From Clostridiales bacterium (GTDB taxonomy: Bacteria > Bacillota > Clostridia > Christensenellales > CAG-138), in contig DXWI01000017.1 in NCBI GenBank assembly GCA_019416935.1, positions 1-44,157 of the forward strand: DNA of 44,157 bases, read 5' to 3'. Numbering within the stretch: position 1 is the stretch's first letter; every line of letters begins with the position of its first letter. Both the position numbers and the translations under genes were made by a program. Shown here one piece after another: positions 8,306-16,626 of the stretch. Under the pieces are notes generated by a model. The model was not told the DNA's origin, made no database searches, and saw only the letters and a program-made list of their open reading frames with translations.

Positions 8306-8974
8306 TCAACCCTGAAATTTCGGTGGGTTGGGATTGAAGTTTGAAAGCTCCTGACCAAAGGCTGCGTCGGTCATATTGATGAGCCGCTTGGCTGCTTCGG
8401 TGGTGCCGAAATCCCGGTTGGAGCCGGTGGACTGTACTTTTTCAAACGCCTCGCGGAACATGGCGTTGTGCGCTTCCTCCCGGTTGAGCAGCCAGTCGAT
8501 GACGCCGCGCACCTTCTTATCGTTGATCTGCCGGTACAGGTATTCGTATACGACCTTGGCGCGCTGCTCCGATGCGATGTTCGAGAGCAGATCGGCGCAC
8601 AGATCGCCCGTAACCGTTACATAATCGGCCGTCCACGAATAACCGGATGCGTTGATGAGACCCGGATTGAGCCCCAGTATGACGTGGGTCTGGATTTCGC
8701 CGGCATCCACCGCTCCGGCGTCCACATCGTGACCGTTGAGCAGGTTGATGGCGGTTCCGACCATCTCCATATGGCTCAATTCCTCCGCGGCAATGGAGAG
8801 AAACATCCCCTTGATGTCGGGGTCCTTGATCCGAAAGCTCTGGGACATGTACTGCATAGCGGCCTTCAACTCGCCGTTGCCGCCGCCCAACTGTTCCTGC
8901 AGCAGGGCCGCATATTGTGGGTTTGCACGCTCGACTTCAACGGGGTGCAAGAGTTTGTTTTCGTAATGGAACAC
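8306..8974 (-). CDS. Manganese (di-Mn, haem-free) catalase
   Basis: A 222-residue ferritin-like protein. Metal ligands are visible: E35 in GELKAAMQYM, the E65-x-x-H68 pair in AAEELSHMEM, then a Glu in ASEQRAK and a second ExxH pair in NREEAHNAMF. This is the Mn-catalase/CotJC pattern; it would break hydrogen peroxide into water and oxygen without haem, a sensible defence for a strict anaerobe. The start is GTG (8974-8972), preceded by AAAGGGG at 9 nt. It is divergent from the aldose epimerase gene, sharing a gap of about 130 nt, and convergent with the DUF2974 gene. Confidence 0.9.
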   Translation of the reverse strand: MFHYENKLLHPVEVERANPQYAALLQEQLGGGNGELKAAMQYMSQSFRIKDPDIKGMFLSIAAEELSHMEMVGTAINLLNGHDVDAGAVDAGEIQTHVILGLNPGLINASGYSWTADYVTVTGDLCADLLSNIASEQRAKVVYEYLYRQINDKKVRGVIDWLLNREEAHNAMFREAFEKVQSTGSNRDFGTTEAAKRLINMTDAAFGQELSNFNPNPPKFQG

Positions 8975-9071
8975 GATAGAAAACCCCTTTCTGGCTTTTT
9001 GCTTAGCGTGTCCCGTATGAACGGCGGTTATGCAGCGGAAATTCCTGCTTTCTGCCGGCGTTCAAAACGGC

Positions 9072-9077
9072 TATAAT
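9072..9077 (+). promoter_or_regulatory. -10 element of the aldose epimerase promoter
   Basis: TATAAT at 9072-9077 with a weak upstream TTTCTG at 9049-9054 (17-nt spacer). Because it overlaps an in-frame ATG at 9076, it argues that the real start codon is the next ATG at 9103. Confidence 0.6.
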
Positions 9078-9102
9078 GAAGAAGGACAGGGGGGATTTTG
9101 CG

Positions 9103-10116
9103 ATGGCTTATCTGAGAAGCGCTCTGGGAACGCTGGACGGGCAGACGGTAGAAAAGATCACTTTGCAAAACAGCGCGCGGTTTTCGATGGAACTTTTGAC
9201 GCTTGGCGCTGCGCTGCGCGCGTTTACCCTGCCGAACGGGCTGGACGTCTGTCTTGGGTACGATTCGCTTCGGGCGTATTGCCTCGACGACTGTTACTTC
9301 GGCGCCACGATCGGCCGCAACAGCAACCGGATTGCCGGCGCCGCCTTTATGCTCAACGGGCGCCGGTATGCGCTGTCAGCCAACGAGGGGAACAACCAGC
9401 TTCACGGCGGCACGCAGGGGTTCCACCGGCGGCTTTGGAAGGCGGAGCCGTCGGAACGGGCCGTCCGGTTTTCGCGCATATCGCCCGATGGGGAGGAGGG
9501 CTTTCCCGGAACGGTAAGCGCGTTTGTGACATATACGATTTTGGACGATGGCTATTCTATCGATTACGAGGCCGTCACCGATCGGGATACCATAGTCAAC
9601 CTCACGAATCACACCTATTTCAATCTGGCCGGGCAGGGGAACGGAACGATTCTGGATCATGTGCTGACCATGCCGGCGGCGTTTGCCTATCTGCCGGTCG
9701 ATGCAGAATGGATTCCGACCGGTGAACAGCGGCCCACCGCCAATACGGCCATGGATTTTTCTTCTCCGGCTGTCATCAGAGATCGGATCGACGACCCGCT
9801 CCTTGAACCCACGCACGGCTATGACCATCACTTTGTGCTGCGCGGGGACGGCATGCGCCTTGCGGCGGTTGTCTCCTGCCCGCGCACCGGCGTTACGATG
9901 ACGCTTGAGACCAACATGGAGGGCGTTCAGTTCTATACCGGCAATGGTCTCGACGGACGCTCGGGGAAGGGCGGCGCGCGCTACGACCGCCATGGCGGCT
10001 TTTGTCTGGAGACGCAGCGCTACCCGAACGCAGTGAATGAGCCCGCTTTCCCCTCCGCCGTGCTCAAAGCCGGGGAAACGTATCGCCATCGCTCGGTGTT
10101 TCGCTTCAGCCTGTGA
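9103..10116 (+). CDS. galM: Aldose 1-epimerase (mutarotase)
   Basis: A 337-residue protein matching GalM: GATIGRNSNRIAGAAF near residue 70, NQLHGGTQGFHRRLW near 100, catalytic His in NLTNHTYFNLAG, and the general base Glu in CLETQRYPNAVN close to the C-terminus. It interconverts the alpha and beta forms of galactose or glucose in the cytoplasm. ATG 9103 was chosen over 9076 because AGGGGGG stands 9 nt before it and the earlier ATG lies in the -10 box. No other sugar gene is adjacent, so the pathway is not fixed by context. Confidence 0.92.
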   Translation: MAYLRSALGTLDGQTVEKITLQNSARFSMELLTLGAALRAFTLPNGLDVCLGYDSLRAYCLDDCYFGATIGRNSNRIAGAAFMLNGRRYALSANEGNNQLHGGTQGFHRRLWKAEPSERAVRFSRISPDGEEGFPGTVSAFVTYTILDDGYSIDYEAVTDRDTIVNLTNHTYFNLAGQGNGTILDHVLTMPAAFAYLPVDAEWIPTGEQRPTANTAMDFSSPAVIRDRIDDPLLEPTHGYDHHFVLRGDGMRLAAVVSCPRTGVTMTLETNMEGVQFYTGNGLDGRSGKGGARYDRHGGFCLETQRYPNAVNEPAFPSAVLKAGETYRHRSVFRFSL

Positions 10117-10166
10117 ACCGCCGCGCGCATGGGCAGGCATGCACACGGGAGAACGGAACATTCTTC

Positions 10167-10194
10167 TTTGGAGATCAACGAATAGTGCTATACT
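10167..10194 (+). promoter_or_regulatory. Promoter of the GNAT pseudogene
   Basis: Extended -10 TGcTATACT (hexamer 10189-10194), with a weak -35 TTTGGA at 10167-10172 and a 16-nt spacer. It is followed by a good ribosome site (TAGGAGG) before the ATG at 10214. Confidence 0.55.
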
Positions 10195-10213
10195 TTACAC
10201 GATAGGAGGACGC

Positions 10214-10624
10214 ATGGAGATCAGGGCGTATGCAACGTACAACGAGCAGGAGATTCTGAACCTGTACGGCAGCGTGGGCTGGACGGGCTATACGGACAGT
10301 CCGGCCATGCTGCGGGCGGCATTTGACGGTTCGCTGTTGGTGCTTGGCGCATTCGAAGGAAAGCGGCTGACCGGGCTCATCCGTGCGGTCGGAGACGGCG
10401 CATCCATCGTCTATGTATAGGATATTCTGGTGCATCCGGAGCACCGCCGGCGGGGCGTTGGTACTGCCCTGCTACAAACGGTTATGGAGCGTTATCAGAC
10501 TGTGTACCAGATGTGCCTGATGACGGATGCTTCCGAGGAAACCATTGCTTTTTACCGTTCCTGTGGGCTTACAAAGGCGGAGGATATGGACTGCTGCGGC
10601 TTTATGCGGGTGTATCGGGCGTAG
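10214..10624 (+). pseudogene. GNAT-family N-acetyltransferase interrupted by an in-frame amber codon
   Basis: From the ATG at 10214 the frame gives MEIRAYATYNEQEILNLY and runs to GDGASIVYV, then TAG (10418-10420), and continues in the same frame as DILVHPEHRRRGVGTAL, the acetyl-CoA-binding motif A of GNAT enzymes, to 10624. Family members normally have Gln just before DILVHPEHRRRG, so a single CAG to TAG change explains the break. The remaining 136 residues are otherwise intact, so this is a recent nonsense mutation or a base-call error. Readthrough cannot be excluded, but TAG also ends neighbouring genes. The downstream AlkZ-like gene may be in the same message. Confidence 0.85.
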
Positions 10625-10646
10625 GCGGGGCGACAGGAGAGATGCG

Positions 10647-11687
10647 ATGAACATCGAAGAGATCAAAATACGGCAGCTCGAAAATCAACATCTGCTGTCA
10701 CCTGCGGACTGCGGCGCGGTTGTCCGCGATCTTTGCGGCGTGCAGGCGCAGTATCTGTCCAACGCCTTTCACGCCATTCGCATCCGCTCCCGTCGCTTTC
10801 AGGGCGAGGACGCGAAGGACCTGATGAAAAGCTGGACAATCCGCGGCACGATGCATGTCTTTGCTGCGGACGATCTGCCGCTGTTTCTCCATGAAGGCCG
10901 CAAGCGCTTTCTGCGCCCGTGTGATACGCTGGAGGGGGATGACCGTGTCATCCGGGAGCGCAAACGGTATTTTGCGGATTTGATTGAGAGCAGCATCTGT
11001 GCCGGCATGACCGCGAGGGAGGAGCTCAGGGCAATCTGCCTGCAAAACGGCATGACGGAGGAAGAGGCCGAAAGCGTCTTTAACGCATGGGGCGGGACAA
11101 TCCGGGCGCTGTGCGAGGCCGGGCGCATTTGCTATGCGGTGCCGGAACAAGGGGAGAAAAAGGCATACCGCTTATGCCCGCCGTTCACGCCGATGGAGGC
11201 CGAGGCGGCGCGGCTGGAACTGGCACGCCGGTACTTTGCGTTCTATGCGCCGGCCACCGTAAAAGATGCCGCGTACTTTTTTGCAGCAACGCAGACGGAC
11301 ATCAAACAACAGCTCTCAAGGCTGCCGGTTTCCTCGTTTTCCTGCAACGGAAAGACGTACTTTTATATTGCGCGGCAAAAAAACGAGTGCCTCTCCATGC
11401 CGAAGTGCCTCTTTTTGGCGGGCTTTGACCCGCTGATGCTCGGGTATCAGAAAACGGAGAGCCTTTATTTGCCGCAGAAGCATTTGCGCAAGATCTTTAC
11501 GCTCTCCGGCATCGTCATGCCCGCGGTTTTGCTGGATGGATTCGTTGCAGGAAGATGGAAGCAAAAGGGCGCCGGCCTCGCTATCACCCTGTTTGAGCCG
11601 GTGCCGCCGGCGCAGAAACAGCACATGGAGGAATGCGCCCATGCCCTCTGGCCAGCGCTGAAACGCATCACATTTGCTGAAGCGTAA
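10647..11687 (+). CDS. AlkZ-like winged helix DNA-binding domain protein (HTH_42, PF06224)
   Basis: A 346-residue protein. The beginning (RQLENQHLL, then VVRDLCGVQAQYLSNA) and the segment SWTIRGTMHVFAADDLPLFL match the HTH_42 family, which includes the DNA glycosylases AlkZ/YcaQ that remove crosslinked or alkylated bases. YcaQ needs a QxQ motif; here GVQAQY supplies Q-A-Q, supporting but not proving glycosylase activity. The start at 10647 follows ACAGGAGAGATGCG; an upstream extension in this frame would run into the GNAT gene and is rejected. It lies 22 nt behind the GNAT remnant and is followed by a terminator. Confidence 0.85.
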   Translation: MNIEEIKIRQLENQHLLSPADCGAVVRDLCGVQAQYLSNAFHAIRIRSRRFQGEDAKDLMKSWTIRGTMHVFAADDLPLFLHEGRKRFLRPCDTLEGDDRVIRERKRYFADLIESSICAGMTAREELRAICLQNGMTEEEAESVFNAWGGTIRALCEAGRICYAVPEQGEKKAYRLCPPFTPMEAEAARLELARRYFAFYAPATVKDAAYFFAATQTDIKQQLSRLPVSSFSCNGKTYFYIARQKNECLSMPKCLFLAGFDPLMLGYQKTESLYLPQKHLRKIFTLSGIVMPAVLLDGFVAGRWKQKGAGLAITLFEPVPPAQKQHMEECAHALWPALKRITFAEA

Positions 11688-11713
11688 GAGCCGCACATTC
11701 CGCACTGTCACCA

Positions 11714-11740
11714 AACAGCCGCATCCGACGGCTTGTTTTG
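11714..11740 (+). terminator. Terminator after the AlkZ-like gene
   Basis: AACAGCCG (11714-11721) pairs with CGGCTTGTT (11729-11737) with one bulge, followed by a short TTTTG tract. It lies between convergent genes. The rest of the gap to 11894 shows only a small CCGC/GCGG hairpin near 11755 and no gene. Confidence 0.6.
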
Positions 11741-11894
11741 ACGCAGAGCCTGCCGCTTTTTGCGGAAGGCCCTGCCGCGCAGCCGTCGTATCACTGCAAG
11801 AAAACAAAAGCCAACGTAAAAGCGGGCAGCCAAAGGCTGTCCACGACTACAAAGAGAAATTGCCGCGCGGTCTGTGGGAGCGCACCGCAGAATG

Positions 11895-12272
11895 CTATGC
11901 GTTTGCGTACGGACGGAAGGCCTCGACCGCAGCCGTCGCCACAACATCGGCATCCGTTCCGCACACGCCGCGAATCAGAACGTCCCCGATGTGAACGGGC
12001 GCGCAGGCGGTGTAATCGGCAATCTCCCTCAGACAGTCGAACAGGAGCCGCTTATCGATCGGCTGACTGGTCTTGACCGGGAGCGGCGCGCGCCTGCCCC
12101 GCACGCGGCACAGCGCGGTGACCATGCGGCGCGGCGCGGTCAATTCCTCGCGCGCGTAGCGCTCGCCCACCCGGCACGAAAAGCCCTCGATGTTGGAAAC
12201 GATTCCGTCACATACCTCCGCTCGCAGCAGACATCCCATCGGACAGCCGATGCAGGTCAGTTCTTGTTTCAT
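11895..12272 (-). CDS. DUF1667 small Cys-rich redox protein, last gene of glycerol operon
   Basis: A 125-residue protein beginning MKQELTCIGCPMGC. Cysteines 7, 10 and 14 plus one in GFSCRVGERYA form a CxxCxxxC...C set that could hold an iron-sulfur cluster, as in the DUF1667 family. Family members are regularly found next to a GlpA-like dehydrogenase and an FAD-dependent oxidoreductase, exactly as here. The start overlaps the preceding oxidoreductase stop by 4 nt, so they are coupled. It is probably a small electron-transfer subunit of the glycerol-3-phosphate oxidising complex; this role is inferred from context. Confidence 0.85.
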   Translation of the reverse strand: MKQELTCIGCPMGCLLRAEVCDGIVSNIEGFSCRVGERYAREELTAPRRMVTALCRVRGRRAPLPVKTSQPIDKRLLFDCLREIADYTACAPVHIGDVLIRGVCGTDADVVATAAVEAFRPYANA

Positions 12273-13537
12273 GCGCTTGCCTCCTCCACAATGGAAACCC
12301 GGATTTCGTCCGCACCCGAAAGACGGGCAATATCGGCTGCGGACAGCGTGAGCCGTACCATTTCGCCGGGCGCGAGAATACGCGCCTTTCGCTTGAGCAG
12401 CGTTGTCCCACCGGCCTCCACCATGATCGCAGCGTTCTTATACACGCCGCGCGGACGGAACATGATTACAATATCGGCCTCCGGTGCTACCGAAACGAAC
12501 TGCGGCACCAGACCGGACACGCCGAACCCGGCGGTAACGGGCAGCTTGCGGGCGGGTTCTGGCAGCAGCCCCTGCACAAAGCGGGCGGCGCTGCGCCCCG
12601 CGCTTTGGGCTTCGGCTGAAACGAAATCAACCAGATCGTGCACATGCAGCACGTTGCCGCAGGAGAAGATGCCGGGAACGGATGTCTCATAGCGATCGTC
12701 CACAACAGCGCCGCCGGTTGCGGTGGAAAGCGCTACGCCGGCCATGCCGGACAATTCGTTTTCCGGCAGCAGACCGACCGACAGCAGCAGCGTGTCACAT
12801 GGCATGTCCTGCTCGGTGCCGCGGATCGGCTTCAAATGCGCGTCCACCTTGGCAATCGTCACGCCGGTCAGCCGCTCCTTCCCATGAATATCCACAACCG
12901 TATGGCTCAGCAGCAGCGGGATAGCGAAGTCGTCCAGACACTGTACGATGTTGCGCTTGAGGCCGGAGGAGTAGGGCATCAGCTCCACGCAGGCCTCCAC
13001 CTTCGCGCCGATGAATGTCATGCGGCGCGCCATGATGAGACCGATGTCGCCGCTGCCGAGGATGACCACATGCTTGCCGGGAACCAAGCCCTCCAGATTG
13101 ACAAAGCGCTGCGCCGTACCGGCCGTGTAGATGCCCGCGCAGCGCCATCCGGGCGTGGCGAGCGCACCGCGCGACCGCTCCCGGCAGCCCATCGCCAGCA
13201 GAACCGCTCCGGCTTGGATGTGTTCAAGTCCCCGTTCACGGGAAACACAGGTGAGCACGCGATGCCCCGACAGATCGATGACCATCGTATCGCATGCATA
13301 GGGAATCCCAGCCGCCTGTATGCGGTCGATATACCGCTGCGCATATTCCGGCCCGGTCAGCTCCTCCTGAAAGGTGTGCAGGCCAAAACCGTTGTGGATG
13401 CACTGGCGCAGGATACCGCCGAGCTGCGGCCCGCGCTCAAGAACCAGTATATCAGCACACCCGGCCTCCCTTGCGGCGAGCGCAGCGGCCAGCCCGGCAG
13501 GGCCGCCGCCGATGATGGCGAGATCGACTTTACGCAT
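12269..13537 (-). CDS. NAD(P)/FAD-dependent oxidoreductase of the glycerol operon
   Basis: A 422-residue flavoprotein. The first Rossmann motif is IIGGGPAGLAAALAAREAG (FAD), the second VVILGSGDIGLIMARRM (NAD(P)H), and a third conserved block (VPGIFSCGNVLHVHD) binds FAD. The start MRKVDLAIIGGG at 13537 follows GGGGAGGATATACCGC and overlaps the end of the GlpA-like gene by 8 nt; a start 7 codons earlier is less likely. With GlpK, the GlpA-like protein and DUF1667 it resembles the three-part GlpABC arrangement: this subunit would pass electrons from glycerol-3-phosphate to NAD or another carrier. The acceptor is unknown. Confidence 0.88.
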   Translation of the reverse strand: MRKVDLAIIGGGPAGLAAALAAREAGCADILVLERGPQLGGILRQCIHNGFGLHTFQEELTGPEYAQRYIDRIQAAGIPYACDTMVIDLSGHRVLTCVSRERGLEHIQAGAVLLAMGCRERSRGALATPGWRCAGIYTAGTAQRFVNLEGLVPGKHVVILGSGDIGLIMARRMTFIGAKVEACVELMPYSSGLKRNIVQCLDDFAIPLLLSHTVVDIHGKERLTGVTIAKVDAHLKPIRGTEQDMPCDTLLLSVGLLPENELSGMAGVALSTATGGAVVDDRYETSVPGIFSCGNVLHVHDLVDFVSAEAQSAGRSAARFVQGLLPEPARKLPVTAGFGVSGLVPQFVSVAPEADIVIMFRPRGVYKNAAIMVEAGGTTLLKRKARILAPGEMVRLTLSAADIARLSGADEIRVSIVEEASA

Positions 13538-14984
13538 GCGGTATATCCTCCCCGTCAAACAGATATTCCGTCAGCAAGCGGGAATCGCCGCCGCATTTTG
13601 TGACCTCGAGCGGCGAAATACCGAGCTCCTCCGCCAGTATTTCAACCGTGCGCGGCGTGCAGAATCCGGCCTGACAGCGGCCCATGCCCGCGCGCGTGCG
13701 CCGCTTGATCCCGTCGATCGTGCGCGCACCGACCGGACGCCGGATTGCTTCGCGGATTTCCGCTTCGGTGACCAGCTCGCAGCGGCAGACGATCTTTGCA
13801 TAGTCGGGGTTCTCCTCTATGAGCTGCCGGCGCGCCGCGTCATCCAGCGCGCGAAACTTGGGAATGCCCTTTCGCTCAGGCCGGAATGCCCCGTTTGGGG
13901 AAAGGCCGAGCCGATCCGCGGCCTCATCCGCCAACGCCCTGCCGATGGCCGGCGCGCTGGACAGGCCGGGGGATTCGATGCCGACCGCGTCAAAAAAGCG
14001 CTCGGCGCCAGCCGCTTCCCCAATGACGAAATCATCGCGGTCGCAGTGGGCCCTTAGTCCCGCGAACGTGGTGATCGCACCGCGTACGGGAAGCGTTTCC
14101 CAGCTCCGCGTGGCCGCAGCGAGCACGCGGGAGAGGCCGTCGGCCGTTGTGCGCGTATCGGTTCGATCCTCCAGATCATCGGCTGTGGGGCCGACGAGAA
14201 TCGTGCCGTCCACCGTGGGCGCGACCAGCACGCCCTTGCCCTTTCGCGTGGGCAGTTGAAAGATCGTCGCCCGAAACATGCCCTGATACTTTTTATCGAG
14301 CAGATAGTATTCGCCGCGGCGCGGATGGATGGTGATGCGCTCAGGCGAAACCATGTTGTGCAGCGTGTCCGAGTATATCCCCGCGCAATTGATCACGGCG
14401 CGGGAGCAAAAGTCGCCCGCACCGGAGCGCACCAACCAGTTGCCGTCCGCCGTGCGTACAATATCGGTCACAGCGGCGTTTCGCAGGAAGCGGACGCCGT
14501 TGACCGCCGCGTTTTCCGCGTAGGCCTGCGTCAACTCATAGGGACAGCAAATGCCGCCCGTCTCCACCAGCAGCGCTTCAAAGGCTGCTCGGCTCAGGTT
14601 GGGCTCGCGCCGGTGCAGCTCGTCGCGGGAGAGGATGGAAAGACCGCCGACGCCGTTTTGCTTTCCGCGCGAGAGCAGATCTTCCAGCGCCCAGTGGTCA
14701 TCCGGCGAAAACGAGACGACCAGCGAGGTGTTTCGGCGCATTGGTACGTCGAGCTCTGCGCAAACATCGGGGAACATGCGGCTTCCCAAGACGTTGTATT
14801 TTGCCTTGTTCGTACCGGGCTTAGCGTCATAGCCGCCGTGGACGATGGCGGTATTCGCCTTGCTCTGGCCGTTGCAGATGTCCGCCGTTCTTTCCAGCAG
14901 CAGCACCTCCCCGCGATAGCGGGACAGCTCCCTTGCCACAGCGCAGCCGATCACGCCGCCGCCGATGATGATGACATCCAGCAT
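13530..14984 (-). CDS. glpA: GlpA-like FAD glycerol-3-phosphate dehydrogenase with BFD-type iron-sulfur domain
   Basis: A 484-residue protein. Residues 1 to about 370 are a DAO-fold FAD domain (VIIIGGGVIGCAVARELSRY; TAIVHGGYDAKPGT; TFAGLRAHCDRDDFVIGEA). The C-terminal about 90 residues hold a BFD-like [2Fe-2S] domain with Cys pairs in IVCRCELVT and GRCQAGFC. It would oxidise glycerol-3-phosphate to dihydroxyacetone phosphate. ATG 14984 is preferred over 14993 because AAAGGA lies 8 nt before it and would overlap the earlier ATG. It sits between glpK and the second flavoprotein. Specificity is inferred from context, because related DAO proteins act on other 2-hydroxy acids. Confidence 0.87.
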   Translation of the reverse strand: MLDVIIIGGGVIGCAVARELSRYRGEVLLLERTADICNGQSKANTAIVHGGYDAKPGTNKAKYNVLGSRMFPDVCAELDVPMRRNTSLVVSFSPDDHWALEDLLSRGKQNGVGGLSILSRDELHRREPNLSRAAFEALLVETGGICCPYELTQAYAENAAVNGVRFLRNAAVTDIVRTADGNWLVRSGAGDFCSRAVINCAGIYSDTLHNMVSPERITIHPRRGEYYLLDKKYQGMFRATIFQLPTRKGKGVLVAPTVDGTILVGPTADDLEDRTDTRTTADGLSRVLAAATRSWETLPVRGAITTFAGLRAHCDRDDFVIGEAAGAERFFDAVGIESPGLSSAPAIGRALADEAADRLGLSPNGAFRPERKGIPKFRALDDAARRQLIEENPDYAKIVCRCELVTEAEIREAIRRPVGARTIDGIKRRTRAGMGRCQAGFCTPRTVEILAEELGISPLEVTKCGGDSRLLTEYLFDGEDIPHA

Positions 14985-15017
14985 TTTATGCATCCTTTCC
15001 GGATTTGGTTTGGTTGG

Positions 15018-16511
15018 TTATGCGTGCGCCCATCCGAACGAGCTGCGCACGGCTTTCTCCCAGCCGTACAGGCGTTCGCTGCGTTCGGCCGCGCTCATGG
15101 CGGGCTCAAATACTGCCGGCGCGAGCAGATTGTCCTTGAGCGCGTCGGCACTTGGCCAGAATCCGACGGCAAGTCCGGCCAGATAGGCCGCGCCCATCGC
15201 GGTCGTCTCCACGCAGGCCGGTCGCAGTACCGGCGCGCCGATGATATCGGCCTGAAACTGCATTAAGAAATTATTCGCTGAGGCGCCTCCATCCACGCGC
15301 AGTGCGGAGAGCCGGATGCCAGCGTCCTCCTGCATGGCGCGCAGAACGTCGCTGGTCTGGTATGCGAGCGATTCGAGCGCCGCGCGCACAATGTGATCGC
15401 GGTTGACGCCGCGCGTCAGCCCGACGATACAGCCGCGCGCATACTGATCCCAATAGGGCGCGCCCAGCCCGACGAATGCGGGAACGAAAAAGCAGCCGGC
15501 CGTATCGGCCACGCGGCGCGCGCATTCTTCGGATTCCGCCGCTGTGCGGATGAGCCGCATTTCGTCGCGCAGCCATTGAATTGCCGCGCCGGCGACGAAG
15601 ACGGAGCCCTCCAGCGCATAATAGATCCGGTTGTCGATGCCCCAAGCGATGGTTGTTACCAGTCCGTTTTCGGATCGAATGGGCGCTTCGCCGGTGTTCA
15701 TGAGCAAAAAGCAGCCCGTACCGTAGGTATTCTTCGCCTCTCCGGGCTGAAAGCAGGTCTGGCCGAACAGCGCGGCCTGCTGGTCGCCCGCCGCGCCCGC
15801 AAGCACGATCGGCGCGCCGAACCAGTTTGCGTTCGTCTTACCGTACACGCAGGAGGAGGGACGCACCTCTGGCAGCATCTGCGCCGGAATCTCCAGCTCG
15901 CGCAGGATGTCCGCATCCCATTGCAGGGAATGGATGTTGAACAGCATGGTGCGCGAAGCGTTTGAATAGTCCGTAACGTGTATCCTTCCGCCAGTCAGTT
16001 TCCAAATCAGCCATGTATCGATGGTGCCGAAGAGCAGCTCGCCCTTTTCGGCGCGCGCTCTGGCGCCCGGCACATTTTCCAGAATCCAGCGCAGCTTCGT
16101 GCCGGAAAAATAGGCGTCCGGCATCAGGCCGGTTCGCGTTCGGATCATGTCCGTCAGTCCGCGCCCCTTGAGCGCGTCGCAGTAGGCGGCGGTACGGCGG
16201 CATTGCCAGACGATTGCGTGGCACACGGGTTTGCCGGTCTGCTTGTCCCAGACGACCGTCGTTTCCCGCTGGTTTGTAATGCCGATGGCGGCAATATCGG
16301 CGGGCGCTGCGCCGATTTTTTCCATCGCCGCGCGCGCGACGGCAAGCTGCGTTGTGAAGATCTCCTCCGCATCGTGTTCCACATAACCGGGGGTGGGATA
16401 GTACTGCGTAAATTCCTGCTGCGCAACGCTGCAAACGCGCCCGTGACGATCAAAGAGAATGCAGCGATTGCTCGTCGTTCCCGCGTCCAATGCCATCATA
16501 TAGTCTGCCAT
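15018..16511 (-). CDS. glpK: Glycerol kinase
   Basis: A 497-residue FGGY-family kinase of normal GlpK length. It starts MADYMMALDAGTTSNRCILF (phosphate-binding loop DxGTTS), contains GITNQRETTVVWDKQTGKP, WKLTGGRIHVTDYSNASRTM and GAAGDQQAALFGQTCF, and ends with the second phosphate motif LRVDGGASANNFLMQ. All are GlpK signatures. It phosphorylates glycerol to glycerol-3-phosphate. The start at 16511 (GGAG at 9 nt) is preferred over 16532, which would add MILERAG. First gene of the four-gene glycerol operon. No PTS-type phosphorylation His was checked in detail. Confidence 0.96.
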   Translation of the reverse strand: MADYMMALDAGTTSNRCILFDRHGRVCSVAQQEFTQYYPTPGYVEHDAEEIFTTQLAVARAAMEKIGAAPADIAAIGITNQRETTVVWDKQTGKPVCHAIVWQCRRTAAYCDALKGRGLTDMIRTRTGLMPDAYFSGTKLRWILENVPGARARAEKGELLFGTIDTWLIWKLTGGRIHVTDYSNASRTMLFNIHSLQWDADILRELEIPAQMLPEVRPSSCVYGKTNANWFGAPIVLAGAAGDQQAALFGQTCFQPGEAKNTYGTGCFLLMNTGEAPIRSENGLVTTIAWGIDNRIYYALEGSVFVAGAAIQWLRDEMRLIRTAAESEECARRVADTAGCFFVPAFVGLGAPYWDQYARGCIVGLTRGVNRDHIVRAALESLAYQTSDVLRAMQEDAGIRLSALRVDGGASANNFLMQFQADIIGAPVLRPACVETTAMGAAYLAGLAVGFWPSADALKDNLLAPAVFEPAMSAAERSERLYGWEKAVRSSFGWAHA

Positions 16512-16540
16512 ACCCGCACGCTCCAAAATCACTTTTTTTC

Positions 16541-16569
16541 ATTATAAATCGGATAGCGCGCTATCGCAA
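16541..16569 (-). promoter_or_regulatory. glp operon promoter with 14-bp palindromic operator in the spacer
   Basis: On the minus strand TTGCGA (16569-16564), a 17-nt spacer and TATAAT (16546-16541) form a near-consensus sigma-A promoter 30 nt before glpK. Within and overlapping the spacer, 16552-16565 reads GATAGCGCGCTATC, a perfect 14-bp palindrome. A protein bound there would block RNA polymerase, so it is a likely repressor operator. The repressor is not encoded nearby. Confidence 0.8.
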
Positions 16570-16573
16570 GGGA

Positions 16574-16602
16574 TTGCCGGAATTGACGGCCGGCGGTATA
16601 CT
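16574..16602 (+). promoter_or_regulatory. NUDIX gene promoter
   Basis: TTGCCG (16574-16579), 17-nt spacer, TATACT (16597-16602), 24 nt before the start at 16627. Its -35 lies only 4 bp from the -35 of the divergent glp promoter, so the two may interfere or share control. Confidence 0.75.
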
Positions 16603-16626
16603 ACTTTCAAAGGACGGGTGGTAAAT

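Noticed and set aside
10418..10420. Amber codon in the GNAT gene as a pyrrolysine codon
   Set aside because: GNAT enzymes are not known to use pyrrolysine, the site is normally Gln, and TAG ends ordinary genes in this window (6933, 8236, 10624). No pyl genes are seen.
16583..16588. TTGACG as the -35 of the NUDIX promoter
   Set aside because: The spacer to TATACT would be 8 nt. TTGCCG at 16574 gives 17 nt.
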